From Tetracentron sinense (Eukaryota; Streptophyta; Magnoliopsida; Trochodendrales; Trochodendraceae): a DNA stretch of 64,000 nucleotides. Numbering within the stretch: the first letter of the stretch is position 1; every line of letters starts with the position of its first letter. The notes under the pieces are model-generated. The model was not told the origin of the DNA. It worked only from the letters and a program-made list of their open reading frames with translations, and did no database searches. This document shows, piece after piece, positions 12,039 to 22,783 of this stretch. The position numbers and the translations under genes were made by a program. The stretch lies in NCBI GenBank assembly GCA_015143295.1, contig CM026553.1, positions 3,619,912-3,683,911 on the forward strand, given 5' to 3'.

Positions 12039-15000
12039 CTACTGAAACAAGTGAGGGTACTTTTCCTTCACTTCGGCTTCTCGTTCCCAGGTAGCCTCTT
12101 CCTTGGAATGATGCTGACATCTCACGAGGACTAACAAAATAGTCTTGGTACGTAAGACTTGATCTCGAGGATCCAAGATCTGAACTGGTTGCTTAACCAA
12201 AGTGAGATCCTCTCGAATCTCTATAGGATCAAGATCAATGACGTGTGACAGATCCAGAAAGTATTTCCTAAACATAGAGACGTGAAATACCTTATGGATT
12301 GTTGCTATGTGAGGCGGTAGGGCTACCCTGTAAGCAACCTCACCAACCCTCGTGATGATCTCAAATGGCCCCATGTACCTAGGGCTGAGCTTTCCTTTCT
12401 TCCCGAATCGCATGATTCGTTGACTGGGAGAAATCTTCACAAAGACCCGATCCCCAACTTGGAATTCCAGATCTTTGTGGCGCGTGTCCGCATAGCTCTT
12501 CTGCCTATCCTGAGCAGTTTTCAATCGCTCCCTGATTACCTTGACCCTTTCTGCGGTCCGCTCAATCAATTCAGGACCAAGGACCTTCTTCTCACCAACC
12601 TCATCCCAATATAGCGGTGATCTACAACTTCGACCATACAAGGCTTCGAAAGGCGCCATTTGGATGCTTGCCTGATAACTATTGTTGTAAGCAAACTCAA
12701 CCAATGGCAAGTGTTCCTCCCAATTGCCCTAAAAGTCCAGCATACAAGCTCGGAGCATATCCTCCACAACCTGATTTACCCTCTCAGTCTGCCCATCTGT
12801 TTGAGGATGGAAGGTGGTGCTGAAATCTAACCGAGAACCTATAACACTCTGAAAAGTTTTCCAGAATCTGGAAGTAAACCTAGGATCTCGATTAGACACG
12901 ATGGAAACCGGCACACCGTGCAACCGAACCACCTCCTTGACATACAAAGCCACCAACTGATTCGAACTAAAAGTAGTCCGATACGGAAGAAAATGTGTAG
13001 ACTTAGTCAATCTTTCTACTATCACCCAATTAGTATCAGAGCCCTTCACCGTCTGCGGAAAACCCACGATGAAATCCATCAAGATGTTCTCCCATTTCCA
13101 TTATAGAATAGGAAGGGACTGTAAAAGACCTGCCGACCTCTGATGCTTGGCCTTCACCTACTGGCACACCAAGCATCTAGAAACATACTCGGTGACTTCT
13201 CTCTTCATGTTTCGCCACTAGTAGTGCTTCTTGAGATTCTGATACATCTTGATACCTCCTGGATGTACCGTGTACTTGGATCGGTGAGCCTCATCCAAGA
13301 TCTCACTCCTCAACACTGTGTTGGCGGGAACACACAACCTGCCCTTGAATGTGATAGCACCATCACCATTCAAAGCAAACTCCTGACTGCCCTTACTAAC
13401 CGACTTGTCTTGGTAAGCAAGCTACTCAGCATCCGAGTTCTGCAACTCCTTGATCCGGCTCAAAATATGAGGCTTAACCGAGACGTTCGACATCACCGGC
13501 CCGTAGGTGACATGCCTGAGAGTAGTGTATAGGTTACACAGATCATGCAATAACTTCCACTCTGGTACTCTCAAGTAAGCCATAACCCCGTAAGGTTTCC
13601 TGCTAAAATCATCGGCTACTACGTTAGCCTTACCCGGATGGTACTGGATAGAATAATCATAGCCCTTCATGAACTCCATCCATCAACGCTGCCTCATATT
13701 CAACTCCTTCTGGAGGAAGAGATACTTCAAGCTCTTGTCATCCGTGAATACCATGAACTCTTCTCCATAGAGGTAATGACGCAAAATTTTCAGTGCAAAG
13801 ACGACTGCTGCGAGCTCTAAGTCGTGTGTGGGGTAGTTTTGTTCATGCTCCTTCAAATGACGTGAAGCATAGGCAACCACCTGCTTATGCTGCATAAGGA
13901 CACACCCAAGTCCAACAAGTGAAGCATCACTATAGACTTCAAAACCACCGCTCCCAGACAGAACCGTAAGAACAGGGGCTGTGGTAAGTCTATTCTTTAA
14001 CTCCAAGAAACTTACCTCGCACTTGTCACTGTAAGTGAACTTAGTGTTCTTCCGCTTGAGGTAGGTAAGCGAAGCTGCTAAACTCGAAAATCCTTTCACG
14101 AACCTCCTGTAGTATCCTGCCAGGCCGAGAAAACTACGAATCTCAGTAACACTCTTCGGCCTTTCCCAATTCATCACTGTCTCAATCTTTGCAGGATCAA
14201 CTGAGATACCTTCAGCAGACACCACATGTCGAAGAAAAGACACCTTGTCTAGCCAGAACTCACACTTACTCAACTTAGCATAAAGCCTATGCCCTCGAAG
14301 AGTCTACAATACAAGGCAAAGATCTCTCATGTGATCATCCTGTGTCTGTGAATACATAAGGATATCATCTACAAATACGATCACACACTGATCGAGAGAT
14401 GATTTGAACACCTGGTTCATCAAATCTATAAATGCTACTGACGCGTTAGTTAGACCAATAGATATCACCAAAAACTCGTAATGGCCGTATTGAGTCCTGA
14501 ATGCTGTCTTTGGAATGTCTTCCTTCTTGATCTTCAACTGATGATAATTAGATCGAAGATCAATCTTTGAGAAGAACCTCGCACCCTTCAACTGGTCGAA
14601 CAAGTCGTCTATTTGAGGCAATGGATAACGATTCTTGATAGTGACCTTGTTTAGCTGCCTATAATCAATGCACATACGTATCGACCCATCTTTCTTCTTC
14701 ACGAAGAGCACCGGAGCTCCTCAAGGTGAGACACTTGGCTGAATGAAACCGAGGCCTTGCAATTCTACCAACTGATCCTTTAACTCCATAAGCTCAATAG
14801 GGGCCATCTTATACGGAGCCCTAGAAATCGACACTGTGCCTGGAGCTAACTTAATCGCAAACTCGATTGCCTGATCAGGAGGTAATCCCGGTAAGGTCTC
14901 CGGAAAGACATCCATATACTCACATACCACTGGAATGGATGTGGAGCCTCGTACTTCAACGTTTGTGAAACTGAGAGCTGCAAAATGAGCAATGTCTCTC

Positions 15001-15365
15001 TTCTGAAGTCCCCTGAAATGAAATGGCTTTAACCCAGTGGGTTCAAAGTTTACCACCTTCTCGAAACACGCCACATGCCCGTGGTGAGCTAAGAGCCAAT
15101 CCATACCTAGGATAACGTTGAAGTCCCAATCCTGAAATCCCAGAATGATCAGGTCGATTGGTAACTCTTGCTGCATGACTTGCACAACACTGCCCAGATA
15201 TACTTTATCTGTCTCAATAGACTTGCCCAATAGAGTTGAAATTGACAACTCCCGAGGTAGCTTACTCTGCTCGGACGTAAAGCCTTCGGCAAAACTAGGT
15301 GAGACGAACGAATGAGTGGACCTCGTGTCGATCAACACTCGTGCTAGACACTCATTCACTAGCAA
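12039..15365 (-). pseudogene. Tekay pol: protease, RT, RNase H, integrase, chromodomain
   Basis: A single minus-strand frame runs the whole length. Order: aspartic protease (LIDTRSTHSF; the catalytic DTG reads DTR), reverse transcriptase ([19 protein letters not shown] with both Asp kept), RNase H ([29 protein letters not shown]), HHCC zinc region, integrase core (MDFIVGF, TDGQTERVNQ), GPY module (SPRYMGPFEII) and a chromodomain-like tail ending YPHLFQ. The second integrase Asp is changed to Asn (VSNRDPRF). About eight stop codons interrupt the frame at CAG-, CAA- or TGG-type sites, for example near 14721, 14304, 13683, 13422 and 12729. The chromodomain is thought to steer such elements to heterochromatin. 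Non-functional now. Confidence 0.92.
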
Positions 15366-15447
15366 CGATCCTAAGAATGATAACTACCCAAGTTATAATC
15401 TACTACGCGCATAATACATATTGACACATGCATAACAATAAGCATCA

Positions 15448-15475
15448 TATAACATATATATATATATATATATAC
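15448..15475. repeat. (TA)n microsatellite
   Basis: About 12 TA dinucleotides lie between the gag zinc-knuckle region and the protease of the Tekay element. This interval (15366-15560) holds no conserved coding and appears to be an expanded or inserted stretch. Confidence 0.9.
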
Positions 15476-15562
15476 AACCATCATGGCAATTCTAGGACTT
15501 TAACAATATCAACTCACGCGTACCTTGTACAACATCATCATATGCATGTGGGCCTCTATCCG

Positions 15563-16755
15563 TCATGGCAAAGACCCTGCCCTGATTAGCCTGACAAGGC
15601 TACTGGGTGAGCGGCAAGGATCTAGAGGCTTGAGATGAAGACCCCTGTAATGAAGTCTGCCTGCCTGGAGGCAGACTCCCTGTGGTCTAGTCTGTGACTG
15701 CTTATGCGGGCAATCCCGAATCACGTGGCCAACCTCACCACAGTGGAAGCATCCACCTGATAGTCTACGGCAATCCCCTGTCTTGTGTCGACGACCACAT
15801 ATGGCGCATTCCTCAAAAGCCTGCGATGTGGAGGGAGTCGGAGGCATAACCCTCGTAGCTTGTGATGTTATAGGACGCAGTGCCTGAGGCACAAAAGAAG
15901 GCCTCTGAGCCGACATCGGCTGAGAGAACTAGTATGGTGCAGTCCTAGTCCTCTTCTCGGACTGTGAAGACCCACTAGATTGACTCCGAGGCATGCTTCT
16001 CCCGAAGGCACTATCTCTTCTCCTCATAAAGTCTTCCGCACTCTTCTCGGCGATCTTCACCTTTCCTACTATCTCTCTCCAAGATTCCACTTGGAGAATG
16101 GACACTCGATCTCAGATCTACCCCATCTCAAACTTCCTGACCCGTAGGTCTTCCGTAGCAACCAAGTGCGAAGCAAACCTCGACAACTCGGTGAACTTAG
16201 CCTTATACTCGGCTATGCTCATTGTTCCTTGCTCCGAAAGCATAAAATCCCTCGCCTTTTGTTCTTGAATAAATCTGGGAAAATACTGCTCACGGAAGGT
16301 TTCTAGGAATTTTGCCTATGTCCAGGGTTCCCTTGCTTTTGCAACATCTCTCTGCTTTTGGATAGCTCGCCACCAATGTTCGGCTCACCTTCCATCACGA
16401 AGGAAGCCCATTCAACTCTTTGCTCTTTAGTATATTGGAGAGCCTGAAAGGTCTTCTCCAACTGCATGATCTAGGATTCTGCCACCATTGGGTTTAGAGT
16501 GCCATAAAATGTCGGAGGCCGTAGTCTCTGGAAAGCTTCGAGTCCCGCGGTGTGATGCACCGGTGTAGGCACAAGAGTGGTCGGTGGGGTAGGAGTAGGT
16601 CGGGCTGCCAAAAGGGCCAAAGTTTCTGCTATCGAATCCATAGAATTCGTAAAGTAAAGCGGCTCTTCCTCTCTCGGAACCTCACCCTCGGATCTCCGAG
16701 TATGGTAACCACAACCCCGAATGCCGCGTCTTATAATATCAAATCCTGAGATCAA
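15563..16755 (-). pseudogene. Tekay gag with two zinc knuckles
   Basis: Gag packages element RNA and forms the particle. The frame starts near 16755, carries the capsid-type conserved run FQRLRPPTFYGT (about 16520) followed by a TAG in place of Trp, and ends with two CCHC-like knuckles (CAICGRRHKTGDC and CFHCGEVGHVIRDC, about 15730-15800). At least two frame changes and several stops separate the parts, so this is a decayed copy. It lies just upstream of pol on the minus strand. Confidence 0.8.
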
Positions 16756-17007
16756 TTGGAAAAACGTGAGTCTAACTTGGATACCAATTGAACTTTGAGT
16801 CTAACTTGGATATCAATTGGAAAAACGTGAGTCTAACCCGTTGAAACCACCGATCGTAGTAACAAGCCTATCTCAACAAGTCCATCTGAGTTTTAAGTTC
16901 AACTCAGAGAACTTACTTCCGCTACGCCCAAGGGAGACTAATCCCTAGAGTACTGACACCAAGACACTAGCCTATGTGACCTAATGCGTTAGCTCTGATA
17001 CAAAGTC
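16756..17007 (-). other. Leader and primer-binding site of the Tekay element
   Basis: Minus-strand TTGTATCAGAGC (plus 16992-17003) matches the plant initiator-methionine tRNA primer site TGGTATCAGAGC with one or two changes and stands 4 bp from the LTR end. The rest of the leader holds a short duplicated stretch (GAGTCTAACTTGGATA, twice around 16770-16830) and no gene. Confidence 0.75.
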
Positions 17008-18891
17008 TGTCGCGGCCCAAAATACCACCTAGGAGTTAGGGATACTTTGACTCGTGACCGCTGTATCATACCTCCGATATAATACATAAGGCACACATGA
17101 AAACCTGCCAGAGTACATAGATAACATAGTGGAACAATATACAATGCACAGCGGAAACAAAATACACTAAATATAATGGAAGCAAGGAAACACTCCGATA
17201 ACTTGGTCCAAGTATGAACCAACAAAATATACATGTCTTTAAATATCAAAAAAGGGTGGAGTGGACAAGTCCCACTCTCACATAACAAACTACTGTATCT
17301 TATGTCCTTCTAACTACTGTTTGTTAACAAAAGTCGATGTCACGACACCTATCTAAGGAACCATCGTCCTGGTAGTGATCCATGGAAGGCTCCGGGTTGA
17401 AGTACTCTTCCTCCACCCAAGGTTCCGTGCCACATAGATCAAAAAGAACCCGAGCACCTGCCGATGATAACAAATATTGGCTGAGCGTGCAATACTCAGC
17501 GTATACAAACTAATAACCATAAAGTAATAATAGCATAGTGCATGCGAATCATGGAGAACGAAATCCTTAAAACATGTATGAGCGTGGAAACCATGAAATA
17601 GCATGTGAGATGAGTTTCAAAACCAAAACCAATATCGTGTGAGTCAAGCGATAATCATAGTCTTGTGAGTTCTTGTGAGTTCTTGTGAGTTCTTGTGAGT
17701 TCGTAGAGTTCATGGAGTTGCTTAGAGTCATTTATGATCCGTAGAGACATAGAGCATAGAGCAAAACCATAGAGCCAATACCATTGAGATCTTAGAGTAC
17801 TTCATTTGTGATCCTTAGAGCTTGTGAGACGATCTTAGAGATATCATGGAGTTCTCGTGAGTGTGTAACAGGATCCTTAGAGCTTGTGAACCGATCTTAG
17901 ACAAATCATAGAGTTGCTTAGAATCATTTCTTATAAGTCATTTATTGAGAACCCTTTTTGTAACTTGAGAAAGCCATGGAAAACATCGGTTCATGCGAGA
18001 CATGCGAGCATATGAGCATACGAGAGTACTAGCATAATTTAACACCCAAAATTCTTAGAGACATTACATCAAACACTTAGAGTGCATCATAATAATAACT
18101 TACATGCAAGCATAAAACAACCTCTCACTACATCTCAAATCAAGGTACATACATAGTAGATAGTAAGGAGAACAACCCAAGGTAACTAGTAGTATTGCAA
18201 GATTGGTAGTAGAGCGTATCTACCTTGGTGAAATCAAAGACTTTGATTCCAAAAGCTTGAACAAGCAAGAACCTTGAGTTCTTGGTTGAGAAACACCAAA
18301 AGAAGAGAATGATCTTGATCTTCCTTCAAGCTTGTGCAACTCCTAGCTCACTCCTTCTTCCTCTTCAAAAGCTCTCAAAATAGGGCACAAAGGGTTTCTG
18401 AAACCCTAAGGCATGAACCCAGCCCTTATATAGGCAAAGGGTAGTGGCTAAAGTCTTAAACACCCTTAATGAAGAAAATCTGCGTATGACCGATCGATCG
18501 GTGGTACATACCGAGCGATCGGTGGTTTCATCAGGTCAATCAGTTGAAAACACCCACTCTAAAATTTTTCCCCATACAAAAAAGTTAACCCTTCGATAGC
18601 TACAGAGCGAATGGTATAAGACCGGTCGATCGGAGGTTCTCACCGAGCGATCGGTGGTCCCTTGTTTTTTGCTAAAACCCTGTTTTCACCACTTGGATCT
18701 TCTCCAATCCCATTCCTAACACCTTTAACATTTGAAACACATTTCTTAAAGATATGCAGACCTATTAAAACATGCACGCCACATATCCAAACACGTATAT
18801 TAGCATAAGGCCCATTAGTGAACAAAACCACACTTAAGCACTATTCACATACTATTCATTACTTAATGAAATGAAAATTCGGGGTTCTACA
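17008..18891 (-). mobile_element. 5' LTR of the Tekay element (right on map)
   Basis: It runs from TGTCGCGGCC to GGGGTTCTACA (1,884 bp), so on the minus strand it is TGTAGAACCCC to GCCGCGACA. It has a good minus-strand TATA box, CCTATATAAGG, at about 18424-18434. The CGATCG palindromes lie at 18489-18655. A TTGTGAGTTC repeat is expanded to four copies near 17664-17700. Confidence 0.9.
18424..18434 (-). promoter_or_regulatory. TATA box of the Tekay 5' LTR
   Basis: CCTATATAAGG on the minus strand lies downstream of the palindrome cluster and upstream of an AAACCC-containing leader. In the 3' LTR copy the core has lost two bases (CCTATAAGG). Confidence 0.65.
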
Positions 18892-19748
18892 CTTCCAGAA
18901 GATATTACTACGACGAATAATATGAACTTCATGGGGAAGTCTGGCGCTGCATCCCGAGCAGTTGCCACGGTAAGAACTTGAGTCTTATCTGCTCTGGCTG
19001 CTTAATCTGTAAAACTTTATACTAACGATACTTCTTTGACTTAGATGAATAATATGTTGGCTGGCTTATAGGAAGACTATAATAATGTCCAGAACACATC
19101 CACCGAACTAACAGCAAGAGTTAACGAGCTCGAGAAGAAAGGAACAGTTGAAGAAATGAAATGACAATACGAGTTGGAGAAGGCTCAAGTAGAACTTAAG
19201 ACTGCCAAAGATAAACTTGCTCTAATGATAACACAACGAGACGCATCTCGGCAAGAGGCTCGCAATGCAGAAGGGAGAGAGAAGAAGACACTGGAGCAAG
19301 CAGAAAGTGCTGTTTTTCAGAGTAGTGAGCTGGACGAAATTTTAACACATTGCACCGTCATCTTGAAGAGTCTGAGGCTGAAAAAGAGACTTTGGAAAAA
19401 TAGCTCGACGAAGCTCAAGCCTTAAAAGAGAAAGAAATTGAAGCTGCTGAAGACGCTCTTACTGATTCTTTCCGTATTCACTTTCAAACTCAAATGGACC
19501 AGCTGCTGGATGAAGACCACAAAGAAACTGAAGAAATCATAATGCGGCAACTCCGAGAACAAGGAAGACTTTATGATTCCGATTCTGAATCCCCTGCTCA
19601 GGATAATACTTGGGTTGATGAGATAAAAGAAACTGAAGAAACCGAAGAACCTCCTCTACCCACCGAACCAGCTCCATCTATACCTGCATCCCCTAATGAT
19701 CCTTCAATGACTGAAATTGTAAATATTGAAGATAACTCCGTTGTATAA
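18892..19748 (+). pseudogene. Transposase_28-like antisense gene, copy 1, coiled-coil part
   Basis: The gene interrupted at 10021 continues here. A short exon piece leads to an intron at 18970-19044 (GTAAGA to TTAG), preserved in copy 2. The following exon encodes a long coiled coil rich in Glu, Lys and Gln (LEKAQVELKTAKDKLAL; KEKEIEAAEDAL) and an acidic Pro-rich tail ending VNIEDNSVV at TAA 19746-19748. Stops and frame shifts occur near 19160 and 19345. About 630 bp present in copy 2 (23510-24138) are missing at the junction with the Tekay element. Confidence 0.72.
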
Positions 19749-20653
19749 CAATACATGTTATCCTCTCTCTTGATGATACTTTGGACGTGTAACTTCACTC
19801 GTCATGCTATACTTGTTGGATATTTTGACAAAGAATACATGTACACCATATGTAGTAAATTAAAATAAATTTATACTCACCTTGATGATCTTTCTGCTTG
19901 TCGATCACTGAAATCTTTGGTTGTCAATCACCAAAATATAGAGCACTAAAATAGATATCGAATAGACACCAGAAAATGTTTGGAGAAGACACGTCAATAT
20001 GCTACAGAGGCGTTCGATGTCATCAGAGAAGTATTTGTTTATAAAGGCACGAACTCATATACTTGTGTTTTTTGAAATTGAATTCACTCTCTTAGGTGTT
20101 TGAAATTTAATTCACTCTGGTTAAATTACTGAAATTGAATTCACTCTGATATTGCTCCCAAATTCACTTTTGACACGGCTCTAGAGTTTTCTCTAATACG
20201 GCTCTAATTTTCTGTTTTCGTAAAAAGGCACCGAAATTTTTTGCAAACACTAATCCGTTGTGACATGATCGCTGAAGATATTGAATACTTGGAACGAACA
20301 AATAGACAACGAGAATGAGTTTGCATCAATGATACCGTATCGATAAGTCCGACAACGAGAACAAGGTTATAATAACACCGAATATGCATTTGTACTGTCT
20401 TTTTCTCCTCTTTTCTCACGCTCATAATATCTCGACGGATGATTGAAGATTTTCCATAGTGCACATGTTTCACACAACATCAGTCAAAACAAAAGAGATT
20501 TATTTAGATAATTCACATTCAAAGGAGGAAAGTACAAAAATGCATAACAAAGCCCCACACCAACTGATATCTCAGCTGGAATAATTGACAAAACAAACTT
20601 TTAACAGGACATAAGAAAATAAAGCAGAACAAGGGTACAGCGATATCCCCGAG
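19749..20653. other. Spacer between antisense gene and Gag-like frame, copy 1
   Basis: No gene is seen in this 0.9-kb convergent spacer. It is AT-rich and holds a three-fold repeat of GAAATTGAATTCACTCT-like units (about 20080-20150). It should carry the 3' ends of both the plus-strand antisense gene and the minus-strand Gag-like frame. The same spacer recurs at 24996-25900 with high similarity. Confidence 0.6.
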
Positions 20654-21151
20654 TCATGAGGTCTCCGACTCATTAGCAGGAAGTACAAACTCAGCTAAGA
20701 AGCCTTCTCGCGCCAAACTCTCCAGATAGGCTTTCAAGTCACAGCAGCGGTTAGTCGTATGACCATGGCTCTTATGGTACTGACAATATTCTCACGCTCG
20801 AGGTCCTTTGGTGACGTCCCTACTGGCACGATATGACCACTCAAAATTCGGGTCATCCTCTATGGCTCGCATGATCGCAGCGAGGTGAGTAGTGAACATT
20901 ATTGGGTCGGCTCGTCTGGGAGGGCGCTGCTCAGCTGCCTGACAACTATTGTCCTGGAGAAAGGCACGATTTGATGTATTCACATCTTGTGCCCAGGCTT
21001 CGATTTGCTCTTGTAACAACTGCTGCTGACTGGTGAGCTGCGTCAAGAGAGATTGCTGGTACTGTAGTAGCATGATAATCTGCTCTACCTGAGACAGCGC
21101 TGGCTCTGGGGTTTGTTCATCCATTGGTGAGACAGGAGAATGGTTGGCCAT
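20654..21151 (-). pseudogene. Minimal Gag-like protein of the dimer, copy 1 (165 codons)
   Basis: Minus-strand ATG at 21151 lies about 80 bp inside the primer site; TGA is at 20654. The frame encodes a Gln-rich helical region (QYQQSLLTQLTSQQQLLQEQ), a basic linker (AEQRPPRRADPI) and the zinc-knuckle-like Tat Gag C-terminal motif (YCQYHKSHGHTTNRCCDLK). The usual capsid domain between them is absent. One TGA at 20792 replaces a CGA that is present as Arg in copy 2. It is the only retroviral-type product of this family and may be enough for RNA packaging by a partner; that is inference. Confidence 0.72.
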
Positions 21152-21228
21152 GGTGGTAGAGAAGTAGGGAGTCCCGGAGAATCTTTACGCGAATCAACTT
21201 ATCACTCGTAAATGATTTCAGAAATAAT

Positions 21229-21246
21229 TTTCCATAGACCGCACCA
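21229..21246 (-). other. Primer-binding site, dimer unit 1
   Basis: Minus-strand TGGTGCGGTCTATGGAAA follows LTR-B after four A bases. It is a decayed version of the site at 26476-26493 and of the TGGCGCCG-type primer site typical of Tat elements. It shows that LTR-B serves as the 5' LTR of the left unit. Confidence 0.7.
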
Positions 21247-21250
21247 TTTT

Positions 21251-22024
21251 TGTGGGGGAAAATTTCTTGGGTTCGGCATGTCAAAAGCTTTTGGGCTGGT
21301 AGAGCAATCAAAATAACATATATCATTAAATAAGAACAAAAAATGGAAAGGAGGCGGGTTCGCACCCTGAAACAACTCCGATGATAAAGTCAGTTAAATG
21401 AAGAAGAAGGTAACTTATAAATCACAAAGACACTGAAACACTGAGAGTTTAGAACACTAAGGTGAAAATTAAGGCACTATATCCAAATATTCCTTGATCG
21501 ATCCTGATGCACTGGGTCTCCGGGGTATTTATAGGTTAAGCTTGGGATGCCCATAAATGACCATCGATGACTTGCATGACCATGTTATAAACTTGCCACT
21601 CATTTCCAAATATGTCAGACATATTTGATAATGAACGTAGCACACGCGGGAGCCTACAATTTCTAAGTCGGTTTGTGGTCGAAAATCCACCTGAGGTGAC
21701 TAGCAATAAATGCCAAGACAGTGCTTTCCACCTAACGTCAGAGACAAATGATCGTCTCCTGAGAATCGGCTCCTAAAGTCGGTCTCGTTATCGACATAAA
21801 ACGCGGGCTCGTTGTTCACAACGAGGACGATACTATTACCTTGATGACTACGAGTTCGTTGTCTAGAGAACAACGTTCTCATTCTGAAGAGCACAATGAA
21901 TTCGTTCTTATACACGGAACGAATACATACTCAAAAACACATATAAGCTCGTATCCAATATTTAACACCGAAAACATGCCTTATGGCACAACACAAGATT
22001 AAATTACGAATTTTATCCCTTACA
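21251..22024 (-). mobile_element. LTR-B of the dimer (shared middle LTR)
   Basis: It runs from TGTGGGGGAA to CCCTTACA, 774 bp. The minus-strand promoter motif CTATAAATACC lies at about 21534-21544. Both neighbours are internal sequence of the same family: a primer site on the left and the antisense-gene upstream region on the right. Confidence 0.88.
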
Positions 22025-22783
22025 ATTAGTCCCTTTATGATGCTTTGAACGTAGTTCAAAATATCATAAACCTCTCAGCATTCCAGAAGAAAAATACAGT
22101 ATGCCACATTGATTTGTACTCCATTCTTAGTTCTTCATATCTTCACACCATTGTGGAGACTTCATTATGTATATTCTGTTGTCCTTGATCTCTTACTTGT
22201 ATTATACGCGAAGATATATCGCTGGAACCACTGTAGCACGTTTCTCAAATCTATCACGCCTCATTAATGCATGGCAAACTATTCATCATGACTTTTTCGG
22301 AACCCGAGACGATTCGTTTACCTCGACGGTTATTCTGTCTTGTAAAAAGACGATCTTGCCCTTCTTGTCATTGACGTGTATGATCGAGATATAAGGTAAA
22401 AGCATCCTACAAGACAGTTAATTTGACACATTATATTTTAAATTTCATGTAAATGACCATCTTACCCCATCATGTGCTCACATGTATGGCTGAGATTTAA
22501 GGCCAAGATAGTCTTTTGCATTTTGGCGCCATCTATATAAGATGCATGGACCTTCGTCTTCCTCACTTTGGGTTATTTGCATTGTTATTCTACCGGATTT
22601 GCATCTCTCCAACGATTCGTAACTTCGAACCTTCTCACTCAAAGATATAACATTCGCTGTGGTAAGATCTCCTTTACTATTGTTCTGCTTTCGCTTTCAT
22701 TATTCTTGCTATTCGTAGTATATTTGGCATAGTACTCTTTCATTTGCCCCGTCTGCTCTTTTATTAGCCATAACATTCTCACC
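22025..22783 (+). promoter_or_regulatory. Upstream region and promoter of antisense gene, copy 2
   Basis: TTTTGGCGCC at 22521-22530 and CTATATAAGA at 22533-22542 lie about 250 bp before the ATG, in the same spacing as copy 1. Conservation of both motifs in an otherwise drifting region suggests that the antisense gene had its own promoter independent of the LTR. The remaining bases hold nothing coding; open frames at 22167-22394 are not supported by copy 1. Confidence 0.6.

Larger units (their letters stand above)
10021..18891 (-). mobile_element. Tekay/Del-type chromovirus, full length, minus strand
   Basis: An 8.9-kb gypsy element lies inside the first internal region of the dimer. It has LTRs at 10021-11946 and 17008-18891, an initiator-Met-type primer site, gag, a single-frame pol ending in a chromodomain, and a purine tract. 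The right flank starts CTTCC. The left side has no matching duplication: the left LTR lacks its terminal 11 bases (TGTCGCGGCCC) and about 630 bp of the host element are also missing there. One deletion across the left junction explains both. Confidence 0.88.
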
